Shown here: positions 16,294-25,603 of the stretch, one piece after another
Numbering within the stretch: position 1 is the stretch's first letter
How the letters are laid out: the number at the start of each line of letters is the position of its first letter
Source of the DNA: JANOAR01 sp031411235
Lineage (GTDB): Bacteria > Verrucomicrobiota > Verrucomicrobiia > Verrucomicrobiales > Verrucomicrobiaceae
Reading direction: 5' to 3'
DNA: 39,121 nt
NCBI GenBank assembly: GCA_031411235.1
Contig: JANOAR010000230.1
Span: 1 to 39,121 of the forward strand
Translations under genes and position numbers: made by a program
The notes under the pieces: model-generated
The model's input: only the letters and a program-made list of their open reading frames with translations
Databases searched by the model: none
What the model was told of the DNA's origin: nothing

Positions 16294-17199
16294 TCACTTC
16301 GCCGCTTCGATGCTGATCATCTTCGACGTGACGCGCTGGGTCATAGGGACGACCTCGCCCATGGCTGTGAGTTTCAAGTTGCTGGCATAGGCTCCGAAAG
16401 AGACGACGTGGCGCTCTACGTCGAAGTAGATCACGCCTGAGATGGTCGAGCCTTCGCTGATTTCGATGCTGCCGACGGCGCGCTTGTTGGAGGCCACGTT
16501 GGCCAGTTTTCCATCGAACGAGATGCGGGCGTTGCGCCTTCCTTCACGCTCTTCCCAACTGATGAACTTGCCCGTCATGTCCACATGGATGTCGCCCGCT
16601 TGGGGGAAATTCATGATCTCATCGGCGATCCAGGTATCGCCTGGACTCACGGGGACGGAGGGCAGGCCCATCTCTAGCGATTTGCGAAAAAGGTGGGCCA
16701 CCGCACGAGCATCGGCCAGGGCCACGAGGCCAGTGAGCGTGCCCGGCTCCGAGGCGATGCCGCCCAGTTCGCGGGCTTCCTTGAAGCGGTCGTTCTCATC
16801 ATACAGCAGCACGAAGGGCTTTTGCAGCGCGGCTCCCAGCGCCTCTTGCAGTGCTGGATTGGCTTCGCCCGGCTTGGTGGAGTCGAAGGTCATCGTCTTG
16901 CCTTGGGCTTCCAGGCTGCCTTGGATGTTGGCGAAGGTCACCTCCACGCGCTTGTGGTTTTTGTTCGTTTTGTCCTTCGTCACACGCATCTCCGTCGTCT
17001 GCGTCATGCTCATTTTCCCAGGTTGGGCTGGCGCACTGGTCGTGGTCTCGGTGGTGGTCTGCTGGGTGTAGAGTTGCCCCGGTTCCCAGTGGAGGCGCAG
17101 CAGTTGTTTATCTTCCTGGGCATGAGCGGCGGCGAGGGCGCACAACGCCAGCGCGGACGAGGCAAGGAATCGAAGCGTGAGGCTGGTGGGGGCAAACAT
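16294..17199 (-). CDS. Secreted DUF6263-like protein
   Basis: The product is 301 residues from the ATG at 17199, which gives a clear signal peptide (cleavage after AHA near residue 27). The mature part begins LLRLHWEPGQLYTQQTTTETT and continues with alternating strands, QTTEMRVTKDK and KRVEVTFANIQG, resembling the DUF6263 family of exported beta-rich proteins. No active-site motif is visible, so a binding or structural role in the envelope is more likely than catalysis. The open frame extends far upstream to 18060, but that part is antisense to the DUF1552 gene and has no coding character. It is divergent from DUF1552 across 150 bases. The family assignment is by pattern only. Confidence 0.65.
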   Translation of the reverse strand: MFAPTSLTLRFLASSALALCALAAAHAQEDKQLLRLHWEPGQLYTQQTTTETTTSAPAQPGKMSMTQTTEMRVTKDKTNKNHKRVEVTFANIQGSLEAQGKTMTFDSTKPGEANPALQEALGAALQKPFVLLYDENDRFKEARELGGIASEPGTLTGLVALADARAVAHLFRKSLEMGLPSVPVSPGDTWIADEIMNFPQAGDIHVDMTGKFISWEEREGRRNARISFDGKLANVASNKRAVGSIEISEGSTISGVIYFDVERHVVSFGAYASNLKLTAMGEVVPMTQRVTSKMISIEAAK

Positions 17200-17349
17200 G
17201 GGCCGCGAACATGGCTTGCTTGCGTGGAAATGCAAAGCGTGGGGCGATGATTTGAGCGGTGGCGGTTCTTGGCGGCGAGCCACGCTGTGAGTCGATCCCT
17301 CGGCTCTGGAGAAAGTTTGGGCTTGGCGGGCCGTAAAAATAGCACCCCC

Positions 17350-18714
17350 ATGAACCCTTTCACTACCTCGACTGCACCCCCGTTCCACCGCCGTTCCTTC
17401 CTGCGTGGGCTTGGCACATTCATGGCATTGCCGACGCTGGAATCGCTGGTGCCACGCGGCTTCGCAGCGGAGAAGGCCATCGCTGCACCGCCTCTGCGTG
17501 CTGGATTTCTCTACATCCCGAATGGGGTGAACACGAGCGAGTGGTTCCCCCGTGGCACGCCCGGCGAGGGCTATGAGATGTCGCCTGCGCTGAAGGAAAT
17601 CGAGGCGCACCGCAGCGACTTCAGCGTCATCACCGGGCTGTGCCAGGACAAGGCGCGTTCGCATGGCGATGGCGGCGGCGACCATGCTCGCGCTACGGCG
17701 AGCTTTCTCACAGGCGTGCAGGCAAAAAAGACGGCTGGCGCGGATATTCACCTGGGCATCTCGGTGGATCAGATGATGGCGGATAAGGTGGGCAATCGCA
17801 CCAAGCTGTCTTCGCTGGAACTCAGCACCGATGGCCAGCGTAGCGCGGGCCGCTGTGACTCGGGCTACTCGTGTGCGTATCAATTCAACCTCGCCTGGCG
17901 CAACGAGAGTGTGCCGATGGCTCCCGAGCTGGATCCCCGGCTGGTGTTCGAGCGCATGTTCGGCCTGGGTGCCGTGGGCGATTCGCCGGAGTCGAAGCGC
18001 CGCCAATTGATGCAAAAAAGCATCCTCGACTCGGTGATGGGCGAGGCGCGTGCCTTGCAAAAAAAGGTCAATCCGCAGGACAATGCCAAGCTCGACCAGT
18101 ACCTCACCAGCGTGCGCGAGATCGAGCAGCGCATTGAGAGCAGCGAGCGGCTGACGAAGGTCGCGCCGAAGGACTTCCCTGTGCCCTCAGGCATCCCCGA
18201 AAGCTACGAAGAGCATATCCGTGCGATGTTTGACCTGCTAGCGCTGGCCTACCAAACGGACACCACGCGTGTGGCGACCTTCCTCATGGCGCATGATGGC
18301 AGCAATCGTAGCTTCGCCGACCTGGGTGTTTCCGATGGGCATCACCAGATTTCACACCACGACTCGGATCCCGAGAAGCTGCGCAAAATCGCGCTGATCG
18401 ACCGCTTCTACATGCGCCAGCTCGGCTACTTCCTGGCGAAGCTGAAGGGCATCAAAGAAGGCGAGGGCACACTGCTCGATCACTCCATGATCGTCTATGG
18501 CGGCGGCATCAGCGATGGCAATCGCCACGACCACGGACGCCTGCCGATCATCCTCGCAGGCCGTGCGAACGGCACGCTGAAGCCCGGTCGCCACATCGTC
18601 GCCTCCAATGATGGTGAGCTGCCGATGACGAATCTGTATCTCGCCATGCTGGATCGCATGGGCGTGCAAGCTGAGCGCGTGGGCGATAGCACGGGCGTGC
18701 TGGACGGGATATAG
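17350..18714 (+). CDS. DUF1552 family protein, Tat-exported
   Basis: The product is 454 residues from the ATG at 17350. The N-terminus carries a Tat-type signal, HRRSFLRGLGTFMALPTLESL, followed by the family hallmark AGFLYIPNGVN (about 56-66), WFPRGTPGEGYEMSPAL, and later HGDGGGDHARATASFLTG and SVDQMMADKVG, all typical of DUF1552. Near the end it has YGGGISDGNRHDHGRLPIILAG, the phosphatase-like metal-site region seen in related sulfatase/DUF1501-type proteins. In Planctomycetota and Verrucomicrobiota the family normally pairs with a DUF1592/DUF1588 cytochrome-type protein; here no such partner adjoins. Function is unproven. It converges with the PBP1C gene with a five-base gap. Confidence 0.88.
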   Translation: MNPFTTSTAPPFHRRSFLRGLGTFMALPTLESLVPRGFAAEKAIAAPPLRAGFLYIPNGVNTSEWFPRGTPGEGYEMSPALKEIEAHRSDFSVITGLCQDKARSHGDGGGDHARATASFLTGVQAKKTAGADIHLGISVDQMMADKVGNRTKLSSLELSTDGQRSAGRCDSGYSCAYQFNLAWRNESVPMAPELDPRLVFERMFGLGAVGDSPESKRRQLMQKSILDSVMGEARALQKKVNPQDNAKLDQYLTSVREIEQRIESSERLTKVAPKDFPVPSGIPESYEEHIRAMFDLLALAYQTDTTRVATFLMAHDGSNRSFADLGVSDGHHQISHHDSDPEKLRKIALIDRFYMRQLGYFLAKLKGIKEGEGTLLDHSMIVYGGGISDGNRHDHGRLPIILAGRANGTLKPGRHIVASNDGELPMTNLYLAMLDRMGVQAERVGDSTGVLDGI

Positions 18715-18719
18715 AGCGC

Positions 18720-21038
18720 TTACTCATCACGCACGACCCGCACGCTCACACTGACGCTCTCGGCACCGCGTTGTACGTTGAGGCGATGCGTGCCTGCGTT
18801 GAGTTGGGCGAAGGTGTGCTTGCCTTCCTGGATCAGTTTGAGGGTTTCGCAGTGCCATGTCGCGCCTACTTCGGGCAGGGCTTGCAACAACAAGCGCCCT
18901 TGGCCGCCATTCACATCGGGGTCGAGATGGACGACGAGGCCGTCGGTGGGGCTGAGGATTTTCAGCGGTGATGGAAGGCTCTCTTCGCTGCGTGCGGTGG
19001 TGGCGAGGTCGCCCAGCCAGTTGCTAGGCGTGGTGAGCCACGCCGCGTAGTCGAGCGGCAGCAGAGCGCGGCCTTGGGCATCGTAGTCGCTGGCTACGGC
19101 TGTGGATGGTGGGTGCTCGATAGGCCAGAGGTCTTCGCGGCTTAGCCGAGAGGGCGGGCTGTTCACGGTAAGCCGATGGCCTGTGCGCGGGTCGATGCGG
19201 CCACGCTCCAGACCTGGGGGCTCGGTGTACCAGGTGAGCGGAGTGGCTTCATGCAGATGGATGAAAAGGTCGCGCAGGATGGGGGCCGCACCCGTGACCC
19301 CCGAGACACCTTCCATCGGCTGGCCCTCGAAGTTCCCCGCCCACACGCCGATGGTGTACTCGGGCGTGTAGCCCAGCGCCCAGTTGTCGCGGTAGCTGGT
19401 GCTGGTGCCTGTCTTGCACGCCACGCGGAAGGGCATCTGCAACGGTGAGCGCGGGCCAAAGGTGAGCACGCGGGCTTGGTTGTCGCTCAGCACATCGGCG
19501 ACCATGTAGGTGCTGTGTTCGCTGAGCACACGCTGGCCTGTGACCTGCTGCGGCACGAGCGACCAAGGCATTGCCAAACCCAGCCGCGCGAGGGTGGCGT
19601 AGGCGTTGGTTAGCTCCACGAGGCGCACCGGAGCATTGCCAATCGTGAGGCCCAGCCCGTAGTGCTCGGCGGGTTCGGTGAGCGTGCTGAGGCCTAGGTT
19701 TTGCAAGGCCATGAGCAATGTCGGCGCACCGCCGATGCTGCGCAGTACGCGCACGGCAGAGATGTTGAGCGAGTTGCCCAGGGCACTGCGGTAGGTCATG
19801 GGGCCATAGAGCCGATGGTCGTAGTTCTCGGGTCGATACAGCCCGGTCTCGGTTTTAAACTCTATGGGCAAGTCTGCGACGATGCTCGCGGGTGTGGCTC
19901 CACGCTCGAACGCGAGGGCGTAGGTGAAGGGTTTCAACGCCGACCCTGGCGAGTGTGGCACCCACGCACCGTCGATCTGCCCGCCATCGCTGGCGAAGTA
20001 ATCGCGCGAGCCGACGAGGGCGAGGATATGGCCCGTGGCATTCTCGAGGACGACAGCAGCCGCGTGCTCGACATGATACTGGCGCAGAGTCGTAAGGCGC
20101 GTGGTGATGACGGTCTCGGCATAACTCTGCAAGGCAGGATCGAGCGTGGTGAGGATCGTGGTTGGCGGTTGGTGCGGCTCGGGAATGTGGGCCTGGAGAA
20201 GCTCCACCGCGTGCGGTGCGGCGAAGCCGCCGTTGAAGCGCTGCAACACCAGTGGCTGGGTTTTAGCCACGGCGAGGGCTTCATCCGAGAGCCAGCCCAG
20301 TTCATGCATCCTGGCCAAGATACGCTGCTGGCGGGGACTCACCGCTGTGGCGTTGCGAAAGGGATTCAGCCTGCCTGGTGCCTGCGGCAGCGCAGCGAGG
20401 AAGGCACACTCGGCGGGGGTGAGGTGGGCGAGTGGTTTGTGAAAATAACCCTGCGCCGCAACTTCGCAGCCCGTGAAGAGATTGCCATACGAGACGCGGC
20501 TGAGGTACTCGGCAGCGATACGCTCCTTGCCCCAGAGCATCTCCAGATGCCGCGCTTGCAGGGCTTCGCGGAGCTTCACCGCTAGCGTGCGCGGAGGTTT
20601 GGTGGCGGGTGGGGACGTTACTTGTGTGCTGGATATTTTGATGAGCTGCTGAGTCAGTGTTGAAGCACCCGAGAGCACGCGCCCTGCTTGCCAGTTCATC
20701 GCCGCCGCTCGTGCGATAGCGAGCAAGTCGAGGCCACCATGGCTGAAAAAACGCTTGTCCTCAGCCGCTAGCGTGGCGTGCAGCAGGGGCGCTGGGATTT
20801 GCTCAAAAGTAAGCGCTGCCCCGACGCGCTGCCCCTCGGCATTCAGCCCATGACGAAGCGGCGAGCCATCCCGCGCGAGGTAGCGCGTCCCTGGTTCGAG
20901 CGGGCGTAGCAAAGCCGACGGCAAGGCGATGCCCCAAGGCAGCGCAAACCAAACGAGCGCCCCCAGCACCGCTAGGCCGAGTGCTGCACGAGTGAGACGT
21001 GCGAGAGCTTGGCGAAGACGTGGGCGGCTGGGAAACAT
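18720..21038 (-). CDS. pbpC: Penicillin-binding protein 1C (transglycosylase/transpeptidase)
   Basis: The product is 772 residues from the ATG at 21038; a GTG at 21056 is a possible alternative. A single membrane anchor at about 18-38 is followed by a GT51 peptidoglycan glycosyltransferase domain (catalytic E93 in AAEDKRFFSH; TLTQQLIK at 127-134) and a transpeptidase domain with S366-xx-K369 (PGSALKPF), S423-LN and K542-TGTS motifs. The C-terminal region from about 690 matches the BiPBP_C/PBP1C tail (SPTDGLVVHLDPD). All catalytic motifs are present, so an active bifunctional enzyme that polymerises and crosslinks peptidoglycan in the periplasm is expected. It lies 75 bases downstream of the Ser/Thr kinase gene on the same strand, so co-transcription is possible. 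E. coli PBP1C typically neighbours an alpha-2-macroglobulin gene; none is here. Confidence 0.93.
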   Translation of the reverse strand: MFPSRPRLRQALARLTRAALGLAVLGALVWFALPWGIALPSALLRPLEPGTRYLARDGSPLRHGLNAEGQRVGAALTFEQIPAPLLHATLAAEDKRFFSHGGLDLLAIARAAAMNWQAGRVLSGASTLTQQLIKISSTQVTSPPATKPPRTLAVKLREALQARHLEMLWGKERIAAEYLSRVSYGNLFTGCEVAAQGYFHKPLAHLTPAECAFLAALPQAPGRLNPFRNATAVSPRQQRILARMHELGWLSDEALAVAKTQPLVLQRFNGGFAAPHAVELLQAHIPEPHQPPTTILTTLDPALQSYAETVITTRLTTLRQYHVEHAAAVVLENATGHILALVGSRDYFASDGGQIDGAWVPHSPGSALKPFTYALAFERGATPASIVADLPIEFKTETGLYRPENYDHRLYGPMTYRSALGNSLNISAVRVLRSIGGAPTLLMALQNLGLSTLTEPAEHYGLGLTIGNAPVRLVELTNAYATLARLGLAMPWSLVPQQVTGQRVLSEHSTYMVADVLSDNQARVLTFGPRSPLQMPFRVACKTGTSTSYRDNWALGYTPEYTIGVWAGNFEGQPMEGVSGVTGAAPILRDLFIHLHEATPLTWYTEPPGLERGRIDPRTGHRLTVNSPPSRLSREDLWPIEHPPSTAVASDYDAQGRALLPLDYAAWLTTPSNWLGDLATTARSEESLPSPLKILSPTDGLVVHLDPDVNGGQGRLLLQALPEVGATWHCETLKLIQEGKHTFAQLNAGTHRLNVQRGAESVSVSVRVVRDE

Positions 21039-21113
21039 GGCGGCAAAACCATGCACCTATTTCGTCAGGACGCTGCGACTTGGTGGCAAAAAAATTACGC
21101 TTCTCATTCGTCG

Positions 21114-24100
21114 TTATCGCAACTGCGCGGCGATGCTTTGCCGCCAGGCTTCATTGAGCGTTTGATCGCTCTGCACCGCTTCCAGCAGAGGCTTCGCCGC
21201 CTCGGTGCTGAAGCTGTGCAGGTAGCGCTGGGCGAGGAGCCACCGCGCTTTCGCGATCAAGGTGGCGGGGGCTTTGAGCTTGTCTTCTGCGAACTGGCCA
21301 CGCATCTGGGGACTCGTCCAGGCGATCAAAAAACCGCTGAGAGGTTGTGTGTCGCTGGAGGTGGTGGCGATGAAGTGCAATGCCTCATCAATGATCTCGC
21401 GCACTCTCGCACGATCTTCATGACTGGTGTTCACGGGAAAGGCTGTGGCGAGGAAATGCCGCTCCAACATCTTGGCAAACCATTGGCGGTTGATGTCACG
21501 CAAGGGCACACGCGATAGAGCATAGTCGAGGACGATTTGCTGGCCCTCGGCATCGTCGGTGAAAGCATTGAGCGAGGGGACGTACGCGGGGTCGTTGAGG
21601 AAAGCGCGAAGAAAAGCGGCCTGCATGGATACGCTGGCGAGGCCCGTGGTGCTCCTGCCGATCAGGCGGGTGATGACGTCGTTGCAGACCTCGGTGTTCC
21701 AGGTGCGCGTGGCGCTGTGCAGGATGATGCGGTCGCAAAGATGCAGCGGGCTTTTGAACTCAGATGTCTTGGCTGCTTCGATGCCTGCCAGCCAAGCTTT
21801 TTGTGCCTCTTCGCTGCGGCCCTGGAGATGGAGCACTGCGCCCTCGACCATGCGGGCATCGGTGATAATACGTGGCTCGACGTCGGCGAGAGGGTAGATG
21901 GATTGCAGAAGTTTTTCTGCCTCAACGAAACGACCTGCACGGGTATGCACACGAGCTTTATCAATGCGTTCGAGTGAGGTGAAGGAGGTGTCTTTGGGGA
22001 AGTCACTGATCCACTGTCGCAAGGCATCGCTCAGTAAAGCTTCGCTCTCAGACGTGGAGATGCGGCACCATTGATCGAGTCCAGAGAGGCCCATTCGTCG
22101 TCCTTCGGCTGTCAGCACTGTTTTGGGTGGGTATCGCAATCCGCTCCGGAACAGGGCGTGCGCACCCTCGTCCAATCCGGCGATATGGTAAGCCCCAGCG
22201 AGCTGCGCTGCGGTTTGTACAGGGGATACTTCGAGGAGGCTGAAGGCTTTCACCGCATCCTCGACATCCTCCAGGCGGACACGGAGGAAGTTCATGCCCC
22301 AACTGACCTGGGCGTAGGCGGTAGCGATGTCCCTCTTTTCCCACGTGGGGATGAAGCGTGTGAAGCCCGGCTGCACCTGGGCGGGCGAGGGTAGGCGGTC
22401 GAGCCATTGCTTGGCGGCAATGATGCCCTGGCGCATCACCGAGGCGTGCCAGAGCTGGTAGTTGCTTAAATCGCGCCACAAGCTTGGTGGCCCCAGGCCG
22501 ATGCGTTCCCATGTTTGGCTGGCAGCCGTGTGGTCTGCTTGCGCTGTCTGGGCGAGGCCGATTTTATAGCTGGCTTCTAGTCCGGCGAAGGGATGGCCGA
22601 TGAGCGCTTCGTATTCCGTTTGGGCTTGGGCCCATTCCCCCGCCGAGGCGTGCATGTCGCCTCGATCCAGTGGACTACCTTCACCAGCGGTTTGGGTGCG
22701 GATGATGAGATCCTTCATGCCGAGGGTCTTCGCCCAAGAGATGCGGAAGTAGTTGTTGGGCGTCGATGCCGTGAGGGCGAACGCTTCATTGGTGGTGAGT
22801 TGCCATTGCTGATTCAGCGAGGCTTGTACTCGGTTTCGTTCCACCCGCATCGTGACGCTAAAGGGGCGATCAAAGAGCTGCGTATCGGGTATATGCAGGG
22901 CGCTCTGCACGACGCCCTGCCTGATGATGTAAAAGATGCCGCCGGGTGCATCGCGCGGGATATGGCCTGCGTGGACAATGGCTGGGACGCTCGCAGTTTT
23001 TACCGCATAGAGGGCTATCTCGTAGATGATGTTGTCAAAAATTAGCCCAAACGCGACATGATGAAATGGTGCTTTCGACACCATGGTGGTGCTGATTTCC
23101 AACGGCATGGTGAGGTGTTCCTTCACCCTGATGGCAGGCGATTTTCCGATGCTGTCGTTGTACACAGGAAACAAGAGATCGTCCTGAATGACCTGCCTCC
23201 CTCCGGGGAAGAGCCCGTCGCGGTTGCGAAACGGTGCGCTCAGATTGACGATGGTTTCCCAGCGTAGTTGGCGCTCGCTCAATAATGTCTCCAGTCGCTT
23301 CATCTCCTCCGGTGCATGGCGGCCAAGCATGGGAATGACCTCACGCATCCAGGCGAAATCGGCGGGCGTGAGCACGGACTGCTGGAGGGCGAGGGCGATG
23401 TCCTTGTACACATCATCGACGAGGGCGAGGGTCAGTTGCGCTGAACGCGAGGGATCACGGATGGCGAGTTCGGCTAGGGCAGACTCGGCTTGCTGCATGA
23501 CCGTGCGCGACCAAGTCCTCGCTTGCAGCGCTTTCGTGACCACCGTCTCCAATTCATGCCGATGGCGCTCCTGGGCGGCTCGCTGCACGGCCCAGGTGGC
23601 GATGCCGCTGATGAGCAGACACGCGGCGATGGCAGTGCTCAGCCCTGGGCGTCGGCTGGCTTGGCGGACGAAGTAGGTGAAGGTGGACATGGGCCGCGCC
23701 TGCACGGGCTGGCCAGCGAGGAAGCACTCCAGGTCGTCGGCGAGGGCATCGCCACTGGGGTAGCGGTCGGTGGGGCGTGGGGAGAGGGCTTTTAAACAAA
23801 TGCTTTCGAGATCGTGAGGCACGTCTTTGTTGAGCAAGCTGGGGCGTGCGGGGCGCTCTTCGTTTTGATGCCGCTTCAGGATTTGCGCGAGGTCGCCGGG
23901 GTGCGGGAGGATGTGGGTGAGCAACTCGTAGAGCGTGGCTCCGAGGGCATACACGTCGGTGGCGGGCGTGATGGCGGCTCGGCTGCGGTCGATCTGCTCC
24001 GGGGCCATGTAGGGCGTGGTGCCGAGGGCTTCGTGAGTGAGGGTGAGGGCGAGCGGTTCGTCGGTTTTTGCGATGCTGAAATCAACGACGATGGGCTCGC

Positions 24101-24587
24101 CTGTGGCGCTATTGATCAGGATGTTGGCGGGCTTCAGGTCGCGGTGGACGATGCCGTGCTGGTGGCACCAGCCGGCGGCTCGGGCGGCTTTGGCGATGAG
24201 GGCGGCGCATTTCTGGAAGTCGAGTCGATGGGCGTGGCACCAGCTCCGTAGATCCTGGCCGGGGATGAAGTCCATGACGAAGCAGGCGTGGGCGTCGCTC
24301 TGCTGGAAGTCGAGGATGGGGACGATATTTGGGTGCTGCCCGGCATCGCGCAGGCGCAGTAGCGAGGCGGCTTCGGTTTCCAAACGGGCGAGTAGGTGCT
24401 CATCGCCGCTGCGGGCGGGGTCGATGATTTTCATCGCGACATCGCGGTCGTTCGTCGTGTCGTGGGCACGCCAGACTTGGCCCATGCCGCCAGAGCCGAT
24501 GACTTCGGCGAGGACATAGCGCTCGGCCCAGCCTAGCTCGGTGAGCCAGATGGGTGTGGGCTGGGATGAGGGCTGGCGCACGTACAT
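21114..24587 (-). CDS. Transmembrane Ser/Thr protein kinase with extracytoplasmic LamG-like and TPR region
   Basis: The product has 1157 residues. The kinase domain (about 24-290) has the glycine loop GSGGMG (31-36), Lys53 (AMKI), the catalytic loop HRDLKPAN (148-155) and an APE motif (195-197). The metal-binding DFG reads D169-F170-S171, so Gly is replaced by Ser. A single membrane helix lies near 317-334. The 820 residues outside the membrane include a beta-rich region (about 445-630) reminiscent of concanavalin/LamG folds and TPR-like helical pairs from about 645 (ASAGEWAQAQTEYEAL; AGRFVEAEKLLQ). It is divergent from an ECF sigma gene 184 bases away, a common pairing in this phylum. I infer a receptor kinase that controls that sigma factor, but no direct proof exists. 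Confidence 0.88.
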   Translation of the reverse strand: MYVRQPSSQPTPIWLTELGWAERYVLAEVIGSGGMGQVWRAHDTTNDRDVAMKIIDPARSGDEHLLARLETEAASLLRLRDAGQHPNIVPILDFQQSDAHACFVMDFIPGQDLRSWCHAHRLDFQKCAALIAKAARAAGWCHQHGIVHRDLKPANILINSATGEPIVVDFSIAKTDEPLALTLTHEALGTTPYMAPEQIDRSRAAITPATDVYALGATLYELLTHILPHPGDLAQILKRHQNEERPARPSLLNKDVPHDLESICLKALSPRPTDRYPSGDALADDLECFLAGQPVQARPMSTFTYFVRQASRRPGLSTAIAACLLISGIATWAVQRAAQERHRHELETVVTKALQARTWSRTVMQQAESALAELAIRDPSRSAQLTLALVDDVYKDIALALQQSVLTPADFAWMREVIPMLGRHAPEEMKRLETLLSERQLRWETIVNLSAPFRNRDGLFPGGRQVIQDDLLFPVYNDSIGKSPAIRVKEHLTMPLEISTTMVSKAPFHHVAFGLIFDNIIYEIALYAVKTASVPAIVHAGHIPRDAPGGIFYIIRQGVVQSALHIPDTQLFDRPFSVTMRVERNRVQASLNQQWQLTTNEAFALTASTPNNYFRISWAKTLGMKDLIIRTQTAGEGSPLDRGDMHASAGEWAQAQTEYEALIGHPFAGLEASYKIGLAQTAQADHTAASQTWERIGLGPPSLWRDLSNYQLWHASVMRQGIIAAKQWLDRLPSPAQVQPGFTRFIPTWEKRDIATAYAQVSWGMNFLRVRLEDVEDAVKAFSLLEVSPVQTAAQLAGAYHIAGLDEGAHALFRSGLRYPPKTVLTAEGRRMGLSGLDQWCRISTSESEALLSDALRQWISDFPKDTSFTSLERIDKARVHTRAGRFVEAEKLLQSIYPLADVEPRIITDARMVEGAVLHLQGRSEEAQKAWLAGIEAAKTSEFKSPLHLCDRIILHSATRTWNTEVCNDVITRLIGRSTTGLASVSMQAAFLRAFLNDPAYVPSLNAFTDDAEGQQIVLDYALSRVPLRDINRQWFAKMLERHFLATAFPVNTSHEDRARVREIIDEALHFIATTSSDTQPLSGFLIAWTSPQMRGQFAEDKLKAPATLIAKARWLLAQRYLHSFSTEAAKPLLEAVQSDQTLNEAWRQSIAAQLR

Positions 24588-24712
24588 TCTAAGAGCCGAG
24601 TGTGGTGATGGAGCAGAGAAAACTGGGGCAAGGGGGCTAGCGATACGTGCCTCATGGAGCCTGTCTTCAAAGGAAGCAAAGTTGCGTCAGAAGAAACAGC
24701 TAGGGCAAAGCT

Positions 24713-24724
24713 AAAATATATTTT
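24713..24724. promoter_or_regulatory. AT-rich 12-bp palindrome in the kinase/sigma divergent region
   Basis: AAAATATATTTT is a perfect palindrome within an otherwise GC-rich 184-base divergent intergenic region, 47 bases upstream of the ECF sigma start. Its position suits a promoter or an operator that serves either gene, but palindromes of alternating A and T occur by chance. Confidence 0.25.
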
Positions 24725-24771
24725 GACCGCGACGGCTGTCACACGCCAAACAAAAAACAGTAGCTCCCTGT

Positions 24772-25587
24772 ATGTCCTCTGAATTTGATCATGTCCATCG
24801 CCAGCCTGACGAGGAGCGTTGCGCCCAAAATTCGCCGACCATTCCTGAGTCACAACGTTTGTTCCCGACGACTTCCCACACCCTACTTCATGCCGTACGA
24901 TCCGCCGATGCCAAGGAGCGCGAGCTGTCGGTCGCACGATTCTGCACGCTCTACTACCCGGCGGTCTATGGCTTTGCCCGGTTGCGTGGGCTGTCGGTAG
25001 AGGATGCGCAGGATCGCACTCAAGATTTTTTTATCGAGATCGTGCGTGATGACTTGCTGACGAAGTTTGATGCCAGTCGGGGCTCGAAGCTCAGCTCGTG
25101 GCTGATGACGTGCTTCAAGAACTTGGATCTGAGCCATCGCACGGCCAACTCAGCGGCCAAGCGCGGGGGTGGCTGGGAGTTTGTTTCGCTCGATACGGAC
25201 TTCGCCGAGTATGGGTATAAAACAGTGCTGGCGGCGCAGTTGGGCGAACCCTCGGCGGGAGATTTGATGCTGGCGCGATCTCTCTGGCGAGAGGCTGCGG
25301 AGAGGCTGCGCGAAAAACATGCAGGCACGGCGAATGAGGCGCTGGTGCATGATGTGCTGCCGCTTCTCGTGGCCGAGCGCTGGCCAGAGCCGCCAGCAGC
25401 TAGCCAGCAGGAGGTAGCGGATAGGCACGGCAGCACGACAGCGCGGTTGAAGGCCTTTTTTAATCGCACGTTGCGAGGACAGGCGGAGCGCTTTTTTGCC
25501 GAGGCAGCAATGAGCGCAAATGAGGGGATAACGGAGCCGGAAATCCAAGAGCTATGGGCGCTGCTGCGGGCTCATACGGAGGGGTGA
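24772..25587 (+). CDS. ECF-type RNA polymerase sigma factor, kinase-associated
   Basis: The product is 271 residues. Sigma region 2 occupies about 45-120: ARFCTLYYPAVYGFAR, SVEDAQDRTQDFFIEIV and KLSSWLMTCFKNLDLSHRT. It parallels the convergent sigma factor at 25604-26326. Region 4 (about 180-245) has diverged: the usual SEGAVKVAVHRLR helix-turn-helix is replaced by a QQEVADRHGSTTARLKAFFN segment. A 40-residue N-terminal extension and a roughly 25-residue C-terminal tail flank the core. It is divergent from the Ser/Thr kinase and is its likely effector or partner. No anti-sigma gene is present, consistent with control by the kinase. Confidence 0.78.
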   Translation: MSSEFDHVHRQPDEERCAQNSPTIPESQRLFPTTSHTLLHAVRSADAKERELSVARFCTLYYPAVYGFARLRGLSVEDAQDRTQDFFIEIVRDDLLTKFDASRGSKLSSWLMTCFKNLDLSHRTANSAAKRGGGWEFVSLDTDFAEYGYKTVLAAQLGEPSAGDLMLARSLWREAAERLREKHAGTANEALVHDVLPLLVAERWPEPPAASQQEVADRHGSTTARLKAFFNRTLRGQAERFFAEAAMSANEGITEPEIQELWALLRAHTEG

Positions 25588-25603
25588 GCTGCGTTTCCCC
25601 CTG

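Noticed and set aside
17200..18060. N-terminal extension of the DUF6263-like frame
   Set aside because: It is antisense to the DUF1552 gene; the signal peptide marks 17199 as the start.
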